Shown in pieces: positions 44,236 to 54,160 of a stretch of 61,199 nt of DNA. Below the pieces are notes generated by a model. It had not been told where the DNA came from, ran no database searches, and saw only the letters and a program-made list of their open reading frames with translations. The stretch is from assembly GCA_947454025.1 (NCBI GenBank), contig CANGIZ010000004.1, positions 1 to 61,199 on the forward strand, read 5' to 3'. Both the position numbers and the translations under genes were made by a program. Source of the DNA: Bacteroidota bacterium (GTDB lineage Bacteria; Bacteroidota; Bacteroidia; Chitinophagales; Chitinophagaceae). The first letter of the stretch is position 1, and each line of letters starts with the position of its first letter.

Positions 44236-45465
44236 TTATGCAAGTTTCTTCTGTAAATTCGCATCTAATGCATCCAAGAATTCTTCAGTGTATACATAAT
44301 GTTCGCCGTGGCTCACTTTATTTCCATGTACACATACTGCTAAATCCTTTGTCATAATACCAGACTCCACTGTCTCCACACAAACAGCTTCCAATGCCTT
44401 AGAGAAATGAATTAACTCTTGGTTATTATCTAATTGACCTCTGAATTCTAAACCTCTTGTCCATGCAAAAATAGAAGCAATTGGGTTGGTAGAAGTTCTA
44501 TTTCCTTTTTGGTGCTCGCGATAGTGACGCGTTACTGTTCCGTGTGCAGCTTCCGCTTCCATTACTTTACCATCTGGTGTAATTAAAGTAGATGTCATTA
44601 AACCTAATGAACCAAAACCTTGTGCAACCGTATCTGATTGAACGTCGCCATCATAGTTTTTACAAGCCCAAACGAAATTACCATTCCATTTTAAAGCACT
44701 CGCCACCATGTCATCAATTAAACGATGCTCATAAGTAATACCAGCTGCTGCATACTTTGCTTTAAATTCTCCTTGGTACACTTCTTCAAAAATGTCTTTA
44801 AAACGACCATCATACTTTTTTAAGATAGTGTTTTTTGTAGACAAGTATAAAGGCCATTTTTTAGCCAATGCTTGGTTAAAACAAGCACGTGCAAAACCAT
44901 AAATACTTTCATCGGTATTGTACATTGCCATTGCAACGCCATCCCCTTTATAATTGTAAACTTCAAATTCTTGGTTGTTTCCGTCTTCGCCTTCAAACTT
45001 GATGGTTAGTTTACCTTTTCCTTTTGTTACAAAGTCGGTTGCACGGTACTGATCACCAAATGCATGACGACCAATACAAATTGGAGCAGTCCAGTTAGGC
45101 ACTAAACGAGGAACATTATTACAAACAATTGGCTCACGAAATACCGTACCATCTAAAATATTGCGGATGGTTCCGTTCGGGCTCTTCCACATTTGTTTCA
45201 ATTTGAACTCTTCAACTCTTTGCTCGTCTGGCGTAATGGTAGCACATTTGATACCAACACCATATTGTTTAATAGCATTTGCAGCATCGATGGTTACTTG
45301 GTCATTTGTTTCATCACGATACTCCATACCTAAGTCGAAATATTTAATATCAATGTCTAAATAAGGCAAGATCAACTTGTCCTTAATAAACTTCCAAATA
45401 ATCCTTGTCATTTCATCTCCATCCAATTCTACAACTGGATTGGCAACTTTGATTTTTTGTCCCAT
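44236..45465 (-). CDS. icd: NADP-dependent isocitrate dehydrogenase, eukaryotic-like type
   Basis: Oxidative decarboxylation of isocitrate to 2-oxoglutarate in the TCA cycle, giving NADPH. The ATG at 45465 ([24 protein letters not shown]) is preferred over an in-frame TTG eight codons upstream, because homology starts there and a -7 box overlaps the TTG. The 409 residues match the homodimeric eukaryotic-like IDH. Motifs are [12 protein letters not shown], the substrate loop [32 protein letters not shown] and the metal/cofactor region [10 protein letters not shown], with [12 protein letters not shown] near the end. It shares a terminator with pafA. Confidence 0.96.
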   Translation of the reverse strand: MGQKIKVANPVVELDGDEMTRIIWKFIKDKLILPYLDIDIKYFDLGMEYRDETNDQVTIDAANAIKQYGVGIKCATITPDEQRVEEFKLKQMWKSPNGTIRNILDGTVFREPIVCNNVPRLVPNWTAPICIGRHAFGDQYRATDFVTKGKGKLTIKFEGEDGNNQEFEVYNYKGDGVAMAMYNTDESIYGFARACFNQALAKKWPLYLSTKNTILKKYDGRFKDIFEEVYQGEFKAKYAAAGITYEHRLIDDMVASALKWNGNFVWACKNYDGDVQSDTVAQGFGSLGLMTSTLITPDGKVMEAEAAHGTVTRHYREHQKGNRTSTNPIASIFAWTRGLEFRGQLDNNQELIHFSKALEAVCVETVESGIMTKDLAVCVHGNKVSHGEHYVYTEEFLDALDANLQKKLA

Positions 45466-45486
45466 ATGTTTTAAAAATTTTGTCTG

Positions 45487-45494
45487 CAAATGTA
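45487..45494 (-). promoter_or_regulatory. -7 promoter element of icd
   Basis: The minus strand reads TACATTTG, matching TAnnTTTG, 21 bp before the chosen ATG (45465). Its position supports that start, since the longer frame would begin inside the promoter. Confidence 0.45.
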
Positions 45495-45546
45495 CAAAAT
45501 GTAGATAGAAAATGGCTGTTTATGGTCACTAAAACCAATAGTAAAC

Positions 45547-47439
45547 CTATTGATTCACAATAAGCACCGGAATGCTTAACTTATGACGCACCGATTCGAT
45601 CGTTTCCCCAAATAAATAGTCCTTCCATCCTTGGTGTTTATGCGCTCCCATGACTAACAACTGTGCGTCTTTTTCATGTACAATTCTTACAATCTCTTTA
45701 ACCCTATTGCGATAGCCTAAAGCTGTAGTAGCTTGATAGCCTTTTTCAATTAGCGCCGCTGCATACACATTTAAACGCTCCTGATCCTTTCTTGATTCCT
45801 CGTCATCGCTGGCATCTAAATGATAATTAGCTGTAGCGCTCTCAACAATATGAATAAGGATAAAGCTAACCGAAAGATTATTGGAATCAGATGCATGTAA
45901 TTTTGAATGCGCAATTGCGGTGTTCATTATTTGTTTATCGCTGGAGGTAAAGTCCAAAGCAATAGCAATTCTTTGTACTGGTTCATTTTGAGTCCACTCT
46001 AAATCCACAAAATCCCCATGCAAATCGGTTTCTCCTTTTTGATGATGCTTACGTATAAAAGGAAATATAGTAATGTACAAAAGAAGCCCAACAAAAAATA
46101 AAATTATGATGACCACCACAATTTTTATAAACATGTAATTTGAAGTAGCTACAAAATCGGATACAAAATCATATACTAAATGCCCATTTAAATAAACAAG
46201 AACAGTAGCCACCAACCAAGCCAATACTTTAATCTTCCAATTGATGGCGAATTCTCCCATTGTATTTTTATCGCTAACAAAATGAATTAAAGGAATCACC
46301 GCATAGCCTAATTGTAAACTTAAAATTACTTGACTAAAAATCAATAAGGCATCTACTTTACCTTCTCCCATAATACCAATCACCAACACAGCTGGAACAA
46401 TAGCTACTATACGCGTAATGAGCCTTCTAATCCAAGGATTCAATCTTAGTTTTAAATAGCCTTCCATTACAATCTGACCTGCTAAAGTGCCCGTTACTGT
46501 TGAACTCTGGCCCGCTGCTATTAATGCAATAGCAAATAATATGGGTGCTAGTTTAGAACCTAACAATGGAGCCAACAACGCATGTGCATCCTCGATTTTT
46601 GCCACTTCCAAATGCCCTGTTGCATAAAATGCAGTAGCCGCCAAAATTAAAATGGCAGCATTCACAAAAAAGGCAGCGTTTAATGCAACTGCACTATCTA
46701 TAAAATTATAAAAAATTGATTTCCTAATGCCTGCCACATCTCGATTAATTTTTCTGGTTTGCACTAATGCAGAATGTAAGTATAAATTATGCGGCATGAC
46801 TGTTGCTCCAATAATACCCACTGCGATATATAATGCCTGTGGAGATAATTTAGAGGGTATGAATCCTACAATCGCTTTTGACAAATCGGGCTTCGCAATA
46901 AACAATTGAATAAAAAAACTAAACCCAATAGTCGCTACTAATAAAATAATAAAGGCTTCCATTTTACGAATACCATATCGTTGTAAAAATAAAAACAAGA
47001 AGGTGTCCATCACTGTAATTATAGTACCATACATCATGGGCAAGCCCGTGAGCAATTTTATGCCTATGGCCATTCCTAACACTTCGGCTAAATCGGTGGC
47101 CGCAATGGCCAATTCGGCCAAAATGTATAAAGATAAATTTACCAAAGGTGGATAGGTTTCACGGTTCACTTGTGCCAGATCCAAACGACGCACAATACCC
47201 AAACGAGCACTTAAACTTTGCAGTAATATGGCCATTAAATTACTCAATAGCAATACCCATATAAGTTGGTACCCAAAAGCGGCACCTCCCGCTAAATCGG
47301 TGGCCCAATTACCAGGATCCATATAACCCACACTCACTAAATAGGCCGGGCCTATAAATGCCAATATTTTACGCCAACCCGTTTTTTGTTGAACGTTTAC
47401 CGATTCGTGTAAGCTGTCTAATGATTTTTCAGGCTTCAT
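45547..47439 (-). CDS. Nramp divalent metal transporter fused to a universal stress protein domain
   Basis: 630-residue fusion. The first part (about 20-460) is an Nramp/MntH proton-coupled transporter of Mn2+ or Fe2+. The metal-site motif DPGN lies in span 1 (41-44) and its partner MPHNLYLHS in span 6, and about eleven to twelve spans are visible. The last 150 residues (about 480-630) form a UspA-type nucleotide-binding domain: RIAIALDFTSSDKQIMNTAI at the start and LLVMGAHKHQGWKDYLFGETIESVRHKLSIPVLIV at the end, with GxxG(9)GS-like spacing. Usp domains bind ATP or other nucleotides, so this could regulate transport; that is inference. No manganese riboswitch is apparent in the 72 bp upstream. 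Confidence 0.92.
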   Translation of the reverse strand: MKPEKSLDSLHESVNVQQKTGWRKILAFIGPAYLVSVGYMDPGNWATDLAGGAAFGYQLIWVLLLSNLMAILLQSLSARLGIVRRLDLAQVNRETYPPLVNLSLYILAELAIAATDLAEVLGMAIGIKLLTGLPMMYGTIITVMDTFLFLFLQRYGIRKMEAFIILLVATIGFSFFIQLFIAKPDLSKAIVGFIPSKLSPQALYIAVGIIGATVMPHNLYLHSALVQTRKINRDVAGIRKSIFYNFIDSAVALNAAFFVNAAILILAATAFYATGHLEVAKIEDAHALLAPLLGSKLAPILFAIALIAAGQSSTVTGTLAGQIVMEGYLKLRLNPWIRRLITRIVAIVPAVLVIGIMGEGKVDALLIFSQVILSLQLGYAVIPLIHFVSDKNTMGEFAINWKIKVLAWLVATVLVYLNGHLVYDFVSDFVATSNYMFIKIVVVIIILFFVGLLLYITIFPFIRKHHQKGETDLHGDFVDLEWTQNEPVQRIAIALDFTSSDKQIMNTAIAHSKLHASDSNNLSVSFILIHIVESATANYHLDASDDEESRKDQERLNVYAAALIEKGYQATTALGYRNRVKEIVRIVHEKDAQLLVMGAHKHQGWKDYLFGETIESVRHKLSIPVLIVNQ

Positions 47440-47511
47440 GCATTGTAAATTTAATCATAAAAGCTTTTGTGTAACTCAGTTTGATAGTCTAATTTTAACA
47501 AAAACTACCTA

Positions 47512-48459
47512 ATGCGTAAATGGTACTTTATAGGATTATCCTGCATATTGATAGCTTGTGGTGAAAAAAAGACCGATTTGTCGGGTAATACTCCCATTAA
47601 AATAAATGACTTTAATAAAGCTTTTAAAGCAACTGAATTACCAGTAAATATTTCTGATACCAACTTAAAACGATTCGGGGATACACTTACCATTGGCCGA
47701 AAAGCATTGGCCCAATTTGTACCTGACTCGGTGGTTGAAAATATCATTGCCTCAAAAAACAATAAAGCGTTAATTCATCCATTAATACGTATTGAGAAAG
47801 AAACAGAATATTATTTGCTTTTGAATGTGCAACATCCTAAAAAACAGGAAATTGCCGTAGTTGTTTTTAGCAAAAAAAATAAATACTTAGATTATAAAAT
47901 CATCACCGATTTTTCGGATGAAAATAAAAATTCAAGACTCTACGGAAAATCACTTGCCATTAATAAAGAACCTTCTTTCTTAGTGGAAGAAAATAAAATG
48001 GGCAATGACAACGTACTCACTTATGAGAAAAAAGGTTGGGCCTATACCGACAGTAGTTTCCGTTTAATTTATTTTGACAGCAATAAGAAACCTGAAAATA
48101 AAAAAGTTATTAACCCCATTGACACTTTAGCAACCAATAATATATACAGTGGCGACTACGGCTCGGATGCTAAAAATTTTATTTCATTACGTGATCATGG
48201 CAATCCTAACAAGTATCAGTTTTTTATGCATTTCGAAAAACGAGACGGGGCTTGTGTAGGTGAATTAAAAGGCATCCTGAATTTCAATAAGAACATAGCC
48301 ACCTTCAACGAAAAAGGAGATCCATGTATCATTCATTTTAGTATCGAAGGCAATTCGGTTCGTATTAAAGAAGACGGAAACTGTGGCAACCACCGTGGAA
48401 TGACCTGCTATTTTAACGATAATTACGACCGTAAAAAGAAGGCTAAAAAGAAAAAATAA
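47512..48459 (+). CDS. Putative lipoprotein of unknown function
   Basis: 315 residues with a lipoprotein signal (MRKWYFIGLSCILIACGEKK, lipobox Cys at 16). The central part (about 75-180) is rich in beta strands (YYLLLNVQHPKKQEIAVVVFSKK). The C-terminal third (about 205-300) has a small cysteine-containing domain with DGACVGELKGIL, GDPCIIHF and GNCGNHRGMTC, where four cysteines could form disulfides. The tail is strongly basic (KKKAKKKK). Family not recognised; probably anchored in the envelope. It is divergent from the Nramp-Usp gene with a 72-bp gap. Confidence 0.68.
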   Translation: MRKWYFIGLSCILIACGEKKTDLSGNTPIKINDFNKAFKATELPVNISDTNLKRFGDTLTIGRKALAQFVPDSVVENIIASKNNKALIHPLIRIEKETEYYLLLNVQHPKKQEIAVVVFSKKNKYLDYKIITDFSDENKNSRLYGKSLAINKEPSFLVEENKMGNDNVLTYEKKGWAYTDSSFRLIYFDSNKKPENKKVINPIDTLATNNIYSGDYGSDAKNFISLRDHGNPNKYQFFMHFEKRDGACVGELKGILNFNKNIATFNEKGDPCIIHFSIEGNSVRIKEDGNCGNHRGMTCYFNDNYDRKKKAKKKK

Positions 48460-48566
48460 TCCACAAATTGGCATTGCAAACGATTGTTATTCACACCTAA
48501 ATGTGTATTAAGTACATTTTAGGTAAATACCATTATATTGCACACAAATTAACAAACGCCCTTACT

Positions 48567-50222
48567 ATGAGTTTTAGAAATTACCAGGTGCCTTACAAAA
48601 TAAACGAACAGTTTAAGAAAAAGGCAGCTTACTTTTCTATGGAATTTGCAATCCACCAACCTTTAAAAATATACAGTGGTGGATTAGGATTTTTAGCTGG
48701 ATCACATTTAAGAAGTGCCTACGAACTAAATCAAAATATGATTGGTGTAGGTATCCTTTGGAAATATGGTTACTATGATCAAGCAAGAAATCAGGATCAA
48801 ACTTTACAAGTAACTTTCATGGAGAAGATGTATAGTTTCTTGGAAGATACTGGTATTAAATATCAGATCATGATTCATGATCATCCAGTTTGGGTGAAAG
48901 CCTACTATTTAGCACCTAGTACTTTTTGTAGCGCCCCATTGTTCTTATTAAGTACCGACTTACCTGAGAACGATTACGTATCTCAAACAATTACACACCG
49001 ATTATATGATGCCAACGTAGCTACTAAAGTGGCTCAGTTCATTTTATTAGGTGTGGGTGGTGCAAAATTGATTGACGAATTAAATTTCGAACCAGAAGTG
49101 TATCATTTAAATGAGGCACATGGTTTTTCAAGTGCATTCTACTTATTAAACAAATACAAATCATTAGACGAAGTTAAAAAACGTTTAGTGTTTACTACGC
49201 ATACGCCCGAAGAAGCAGGAAACGAAAAGCATGATATTTATTTATGTCATAAAATGGGTTATTTCTGTGGCTTGAGTATTGACGAAGTAAGAAAATTAAC
49301 TGGAATTCATGACGATCAATTCAACCACTCTTTAGCTGCACTACGTTTTGCGCGTAAAGCTAATGGTGTATCTGAATTGCATGGACATGTAAGCCGCGAA
49401 ATGTGGGGCAAATACGAAGGCATCTGCCCTATCGATCATATTACCAATGCACAAAACTGGCGCTACTGGGCCGACAAGCAATTGTACAAATTTGCAGAAG
49501 CCAATGACGATGCAGGTTTTGACGATCGTAAAATGTATTTGAAAAAGCGTACATTCGAAATTGTAGCGGATCAAACTGGTAAAGTATTTGATCCAAATGT
49601 TTTAACCATTGTTTGGGCAAGACGTTTTGCTGGATACAAGCGTGCCGATTTCCTTTCATGGGATTTAGAGCGCTTTGAAAAATTATTAGGCAACTTAAAG
49701 CACCCAGTTCAAATTATTTTTGCTGGAAAGCCTTATCCTGTTGATTATCCTGCAATTTCTCAATTCAACAACTTAGTTCATTTAAGTAAGAACTATAGCA
49801 ATGTTGCAGTTTTGATTGGATACGAATTAGGATTAAGTAAGCGTATGAAACAAGCATCTGATGTTTGGTTAAACAACCCACGTGTACCAAGAGAAGCATC
49901 TGGTACATCTGGAATGACTGCTGCCATGAACGGTGCCGTTAACTTTTCAACCGATGACGGATGGATTCCAGAATTTGTAAACCACGGAAACAACGGTTTT
50001 GTGGTACCTAAGGCTGACTACGATAATATGAGCACACAGGAACAAGATGACTATGATTTAGATGAATTATATAAAATATTAGAAAACGAGATTGTACCTA
50101 TGTACTACGAAAATCGTGATACATGGCGTTCAATTACTAAGAATGGTATGCGTGATGTACGTTTCCAATTTGATAGTAATAGAATGGCTGAAGAGTACTA
50201 TGAAAAAATGTACAAAATCTAG
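48567..50222 (+). CDS. Alpha-glucan phosphorylase-like protein (GT35-related) lacking the usual PLP lysine
   Basis: 551-residue protein of the short alpha-glucan phosphorylase family, which releases glucose 1-phosphate from glycogen or maltodextrin. YFSMEFAIHQPLKIYSGGLGFLAGSH, HLNEAHGFSSAFYL, TTHTPEEAGNEKHD and WARRFAGYKRADFL match that family. The C-terminal cofactor segment reads EASGTSGMTAAMNGA, with Thr451 where phosphorylases have the lysine that binds pyridoxal phosphate (GTGNMK or GTSGMK). It may therefore work without PLP or catalyse another transfer. I use the ATG at 48567, where homology begins; an upstream in-frame ATG (48501) adds 22 unrelated residues. A terminator follows. Confidence 0.82.
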   Translation: MSFRNYQVPYKINEQFKKKAAYFSMEFAIHQPLKIYSGGLGFLAGSHLRSAYELNQNMIGVGILWKYGYYDQARNQDQTLQVTFMEKMYSFLEDTGIKYQIMIHDHPVWVKAYYLAPSTFCSAPLFLLSTDLPENDYVSQTITHRLYDANVATKVAQFILLGVGGAKLIDELNFEPEVYHLNEAHGFSSAFYLLNKYKSLDEVKKRLVFTTHTPEEAGNEKHDIYLCHKMGYFCGLSIDEVRKLTGIHDDQFNHSLAALRFARKANGVSELHGHVSREMWGKYEGICPIDHITNAQNWRYWADKQLYKFAEANDDAGFDDRKMYLKKRTFEIVADQTGKVFDPNVLTIVWARRFAGYKRADFLSWDLERFEKLLGNLKHPVQIIFAGKPYPVDYPAISQFNNLVHLSKNYSNVAVLIGYELGLSKRMKQASDVWLNNPRVPREASGTSGMTAAMNGAVNFSTDDGWIPEFVNHGNNGFVVPKADYDNMSTQEQDDYDLDELYKILENEIVPMYYENRDTWRSITKNGMRDVRFQFDSNRMAEEYYEKMYKI

Positions 50223-50253
50223 TTCATAGCTATTGAACGTATCCTTCCCTTTT

Positions 50254-50287
50254 AAATCCCTTCGAGCAATCGAGGGGATTTTGTTTT
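50254..50287 (+). terminator. Intrinsic terminator after the phosphorylase-like gene
   Basis: AATCCCTTCGA and TCGAGGGGATT form an 11-bp stem with one wobble and a GCAA loop, followed by TTGTTTT. Confidence 0.85.
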
Positions 50288-50318
50288 AAAGCAAAATACA
50301 AATGCAACAAATACTGCC

Positions 50319-50326
50319 TACTTTTG
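50319..50326 (+). promoter_or_regulatory. -7 promoter element of ubiX
   Basis: TACTTTTG matches TAnnTTTG and ends 10 bp before the ATG at 50337. The leader would be a few bases at most. No -33 box is clear. Confidence 0.4.
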
Positions 50327-50336
50327 TTATTAGTAT

Positions 50337-50894
50337 ATGAATAAGATTATCGTTTCCATTACAGGCGCAAGTGGCGCTATTTATGCAAAATGCCTATTGG
50401 ACAGTTTGGTACAAATGAAGGACCAATACCAAGCCGTAGGTGTGGTGATGAGCGATAATGCCAAGATTGTTTGGGAGACTGAATTGGGCAATAAGGATTA
50501 TACCCACTATCCTTTTCAATTTTTCGCTAAAAACGACTTTAACGCTCCTTTCGCTTCAGGTTCGGCTCAGTATAATATCATGATCGTAGTGCCTTGTAGT
50601 ATGGGGATGTTGGGAAGAATCGCAAGTGGTGTTAGTGACGACTTAAGCACAAGGGCAGCTGACGTGATTTTAAAAGAGCGTCGCAAATTGATTTTAGTTG
50701 CACGTGAAACCCCCTATAATTTGATCCATATTAAAAACATGGAAACAGTTACATTAGCTGGCGGTATTATTTGTCCTGCCACACCAAGTTTTTATAGTAA
50801 ACCTCAAACCATCGAACAAGTGGCGTTCACGGTTGTGCATCGAATTTTAGACTTAGCAGGTTTGGACGCAAAGGGTTATCGTTGGGGTAATTAA
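50337..50894 (+). CDS. ubiX: Flavin prenyltransferase UbiX
   Basis: Makes prenylated FMN from FMN and dimethylallyl phosphate, the cofactor of UbiD-type decarboxylases. The 185 residues are full length. ITGASGAIYAKCLLDSL near the start is the FMN/phosphate-binding segment. VVPCSMGMLGRIASGVSDDLSTRAADVILKERRKLILVARETPYNLIHIKNM is the family core. TPSFYSKPQTIEQ follows, ending in a C-terminal helix. No ubiD gene lies nearby, so the client decarboxylase is elsewhere. The gene stands between two terminators as a single unit. Confidence 0.95.
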   Translation: MNKIIVSITGASGAIYAKCLLDSLVQMKDQYQAVGVVMSDNAKIVWETELGNKDYTHYPFQFFAKNDFNAPFASGSAQYNIMIVVPCSMGMLGRIASGVSDDLSTRAADVILKERRKLILVARETPYNLIHIKNMETVTLAGGIICPATPSFYSKPQTIEQVAFTVVHRILDLAGLDAKGYRWGN

Positions 50895-50927
50895 AAAGCC
50901 CCGAATCAATTAAGATCGAGGCCTTTT
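50893..50927 (+). terminator. Probable terminator after ubiX
   Basis: AAAAGCC-C-CGA pairs with TCG-A-GGCCTTTT across an internal mismatch, with flanking A- and T-runs. It is weaker than the other terminators and may also act on clpC transcripts coming from the other side. Confidence 0.6.
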
Positions 50928-50966
50928 ATGAAGAACGATTGTATATAACTAGTTTACAAAAACTTA

Positions 50967-53609
50967 TTAATCTTGTTTGGGTTCCTTGGGTGCTTTAGGC
51001 TCCTTAGGTTCTTTCACTGCTTTTGTTGTTTTTTCTGTTTCCTTCTTTTGCAAAGTAAAGCTCAAGCTAGTTTTGTCTGCATTTAAATCTCCAATCAAAA
51101 CATCTCCTTCCTTCACACTTGCATTCAAGATTTCTTCCGCCAATGGATCTTCGATATATTTTTGAATGGCTCTGTGCAATGGTCTTGCTCCGAATTGAAC
51201 ATCGTATCCTTTGTCTGCAATAAATTCTTTTGCAGCTTCAGTCAAAACCAAATTCAATCCTAAGTTCACCAATCTACTCAATACATGCTTCATAATGATA
51301 TCTATGATCAAATAGATATTTTCTTTTGTCAATGAATTGAATACAATTACATCGTCGATACGGTTTAAGAACTCTGGAGAAAAAGTACGTTTTAATGCTT
51401 TTTCAATTACAGAACGATTGTTTTCTTCGGTTTGTTGCACCCTTGTTGCTGTTGCAAATCCTACACCATCACCAAACTCTTTCAACTGACGTGCGCCAAT
51501 ATTAGAAGTCATGATGATCATTGTGTTCTTAAAATCCACTTTTCTACCCAATCCATCTGTTAAAATTCCATCATCTAATACTTGTAATAAAATATTGTAA
51601 ATATCTGGATGGGCTTTTTCAATTTCATCTAAAAGTATTACGCAGTAAGGTTTTCGGCGTACTTTTTCAGTTAACTGTCCGCCTTCTTCATAACCTACAT
51701 ATCCTGGAGGCGCTCCAATTAAACGAGATACCGCAAATTTCTCCATATACTCACTCATGTCAATGCGAATTAACGCTTCCTCTGAGTCAAACATATTTCT
51801 TGCCAATGCACGTGCTAATTCAGTTTTACCTACACCTGTTGGACCAAGGAAAATAAAAGTTCCAATTGGTTTTTTTGGATCTTTTAAACCAACTCTATTA
51901 CGTTGAATGGCTTTTACTACTTTACTAATCGCATCGTCCTGACCAATCACCATTCCTTTCATATCGTCGGCCATTTTGCGCAACTTAGTTGTTTCCGCTT
52001 CCACCATACGTTTTACAGGAATGCCCGTCATCATGCTAATTACTTCGGCAATATTTTCTTCATTAATTGGGAAACGTGCAGTTTTACTTTCTTCTTCCCA
52101 AGTTAATTTTGCTTTTTCTAATGCCTCTCCTAATTTCTTTTCGGTATCTCTTAAACTAGCAGCTTCTTCAAAGCGCTGGCTTTTTACTACCTTATTTTTT
52201 TCTTCCTTAACTTCTTCGATTTGTTTTTCTAATTCTACAATTTCTTTAGGCACACTAATGTTTTTCAAATGTACTCTTGCACCTACTTCATCTAATACGT
52301 CAATGGCTTTGTCGGGCAATAAACGATCCGTCATATATCGATCACTCAATTTCACACAAGCTTCAATCGCTTCTTGATCGTAAATAACACTATGGTAATC
52401 CTCGTATTTAGATTTGATATTGTTCAAAATTGTAATCGTATCTTCCACACTTGGTGGTTCAATAATTACTTTTTGGAAACGACGATCCAATGCACCATCT
52501 TTTTCAATATGCATTCTATACTCGTCCAATGTTGAAGCACCAATACATTGCAACTCACCTCTCGCCAATGCTGGCTTAAAGATATTGGATGCATCTAAAG
52601 AACCACTCGCACCACCTGCTCCAACAATTGTATGTATTTCGTCAATAAATAAAATCACATCGCGGTTTTTTTCCAACTCATTCATGATCGCCTTCATTCT
52701 TTCTTCGAACTGACCACGGTATTTTGTTCCTGCTACCAATGCTGCCAAGTCCAATGAAATTACACGCTTATCAAATAATACACGACTTACTTTTCTTTGC
52801 ACAATTCTTAATGCCAATCCTTCCACAATCGCTGTCTTACCCACACCTGGTTCTCCTATTAAAATTGGATTGTTCTTTTTACGACGGCTTAAAATTTGAC
52901 TTACTCTTTCAATTTCAGCCTCACGTCCTACTATCGGATCCAAGGCATCCATTTCGGCAAGCTTTGTTATATCACGCCCAAAATTATCTAGTACCGGAGT
53001 TTTTGATTTATTAGGTGCGCCTGTCTTTGCTTTAGCACCTGATCCGAATCCTCCACCTCTTTTCTCTTCCTCAAATTCATCATCAGGATCATCCGAAAAT
53101 TCAGCCCTTGCTGATCCCGAAGAACGACCAGGACGTTCTGAACGATCTGTGTCATCCAGGCCAGAAGGAGATGAACCCACCATACCTAACTCATTGCGAA
53201 ACAAATCATAATCCACATCAAATTGATTTAAAATTTGAGTTGCAATATTTTCTTTGTTCTTTAAAATGCTTAATAATAAATGCTCTGTTTCTACCATCGG
53301 GCTTTTTAATGCCTTGGCTTCCAAAACGGTAACACGAATTACTTTTTCGGCTTGCTTGGTTAACGGCAGACTATTTATATTAGCTACATTCTTACCTGAT
53401 TTATCCTTAACGGCCAGTTCGATTTCTTTACGGAGTTCGGTCAAATTTACATTTAACTGCCTCAATACCTTAATGGCAGTATTTTCCTGATCTCTAATAA
53501 GTCCTAGCATTAAATGCTCGGCCCCAATAAAGTCGTTACCTAATCTCAATGCCTCCTCTCGGCTATAAGAGATGATTTCCTTAACTTGTGTTGAAAAATT
53601 ATTATCCAT
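50967..53609 (-). CDS. clpC: ATP-dependent Clp protease ATP-binding subunit ClpC
   Basis: AAA+ unfoldase feeding proteins into ClpP. Two ClpN repeats (about 1-145) lead to a low-complexity linker (about 150-200). The first AAA module has GEPGVGKTA and [13 protein letters not shown]. The UVR-type middle region (about 435-470) has [18 protein letters not shown]. The second module has [27 protein letters not shown] and TSNIGAR. The C-terminal domain ends in a Lys/Glu/Pro-rich tail. The 880 residues are slightly longer than Bacillus ClpC because of linker and tail. UvrB-like UVR motif and N-repeats favour ClpC over ClpB or ClpA. No mcsAB or ctsR genes accompany it. Confidence 0.95.
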   Translation of the reverse strand: MDNNFSTQVKEIISYSREEALRLGNDFIGAEHLMLGLIRDQENTAIKVLRQLNVNLTELRKEIELAVKDKSGKNVANINSLPLTKQAEKVIRVTVLEAKALKSPMVETEHLLLSILKNKENIATQILNQFDVDYDLFRNELGMVGSSPSGLDDTDRSERPGRSSGSARAEFSDDPDDEFEEEKRGGGFGSGAKAKTGAPNKSKTPVLDNFGRDITKLAEMDALDPIVGREAEIERVSQILSRRKKNNPILIGEPGVGKTAIVEGLALRIVQRKVSRVLFDKRVISLDLAALVAGTKYRGQFEERMKAIMNELEKNRDVILFIDEIHTIVGAGGASGSLDASNIFKPALARGELQCIGASTLDEYRMHIEKDGALDRRFQKVIIEPPSVEDTITILNNIKSKYEDYHSVIYDQEAIEACVKLSDRYMTDRLLPDKAIDVLDEVGARVHLKNISVPKEIVELEKQIEEVKEEKNKVVKSQRFEEAASLRDTEKKLGEALEKAKLTWEEESKTARFPINEENIAEVISMMTGIPVKRMVEAETTKLRKMADDMKGMVIGQDDAISKVVKAIQRNRVGLKDPKKPIGTFIFLGPTGVGKTELARALARNMFDSEEALIRIDMSEYMEKFAVSRLIGAPPGYVGYEEGGQLTEKVRRKPYCVILLDEIEKAHPDIYNILLQVLDDGILTDGLGRKVDFKNTMIIMTSNIGARQLKEFGDGVGFATATRVQQTEENNRSVIEKALKRTFSPEFLNRIDDVIVFNSLTKENIYLIIDIIMKHVLSRLVNLGLNLVLTEAAKEFIADKGYDVQFGARPLHRAIQKYIEDPLAEEILNASVKEGDVLIGDLNADKTSLSFTLQKKETEKTTKAVKEPKEPKAPKEPKQD

Positions 53610-53692
53610 ATATTTATTTGGAGCTGTTACAAGAATAACGAATATTTTTGACCTAAAGTATGTTCAGTATTACTTGTTTATAACCTATTATT

Positions 53693-54106
53693 ATGAGCCA
53701 AATTCAATACCAAACCGAAACTAAGGAGAAATTTAACGTTATCACCTTTCTTAATACCGATCTTAATTCAAATCTCGTGCCAGAATTGGCCGAATTAACG
53801 TCGAAATGGGGAAATACTGCCCCCAAGAACTTGGTTTTAAACATGAAAAATGTTCGTAACTGGGACGAATCGGTTATTGAGCATATTGCCCTTTCCCAAG
53901 GCCAATTTTACGAAAACAATACATCTTTTGTCATTTGTGCTTTGTCCCCTGCTTTACAAGACATTTTAGACAAAACGGACTATGCCGAACTACTTAATAT
54001 GACACCCACTGAGTCTGAAGCTTGGGATATATTACAAATGGAAGAAATTGAGCGTGAATTATTAGACAGTGATGACATGGAATTTTCAGTTCCCGACGAA
54101 GACTAG
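53693..54106 (+). CDS. STAS-domain-like protein
   Basis: 137 residues. The pattern FNVITFLNTDLNSNLVPELAELTSKW, LVLNMKNVRNWDESVIEHIA and FVICALSPALQDILDKT follows the alternating strands and helices of the STAS fold used in anti-sigma-factor antagonists. The usual phosphorylatable Ser after the third strand corresponds to the DESV segment. An acidic C-terminal extension follows (about 105-137, SEAWDILQMEEIERELLDSDDMEF). No anti-sigma kinase or sigma factor is adjacent, so the partner is unknown. It lies divergent to clpC and 54 bp before dnaG. Confidence 0.72.
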   Translation: MSQIQYQTETKEKFNVITFLNTDLNSNLVPELAELTSKWGNTAPKNLVLNMKNVRNWDESVIEHIALSQGQFYENNTSFVICALSPALQDILDKTDYAELLNMTPTESEAWDILQMEEIERELLDSDDMEFSVPDED

Positions 54107-54160
54107 GCCGGTTTACTATTATTCGTCCAAAATACCTCATAATTAGTTATTTTCGCCCTC

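Noticed and set aside
47440..47511. Manganese riboswitch before the Nramp-Usp gene
   Set aside because: The 72-bp divergent gap is too short and AT-rich for a yybP-ykoY-type fold; I see no matching stems.
51976..52377. 133-codon open frame opposite clpC
   Set aside because: It is fully inside a strongly conserved gene on the other strand and has a low-complexity Ser/Phe/Thr-rich composition typical of antisense frames.
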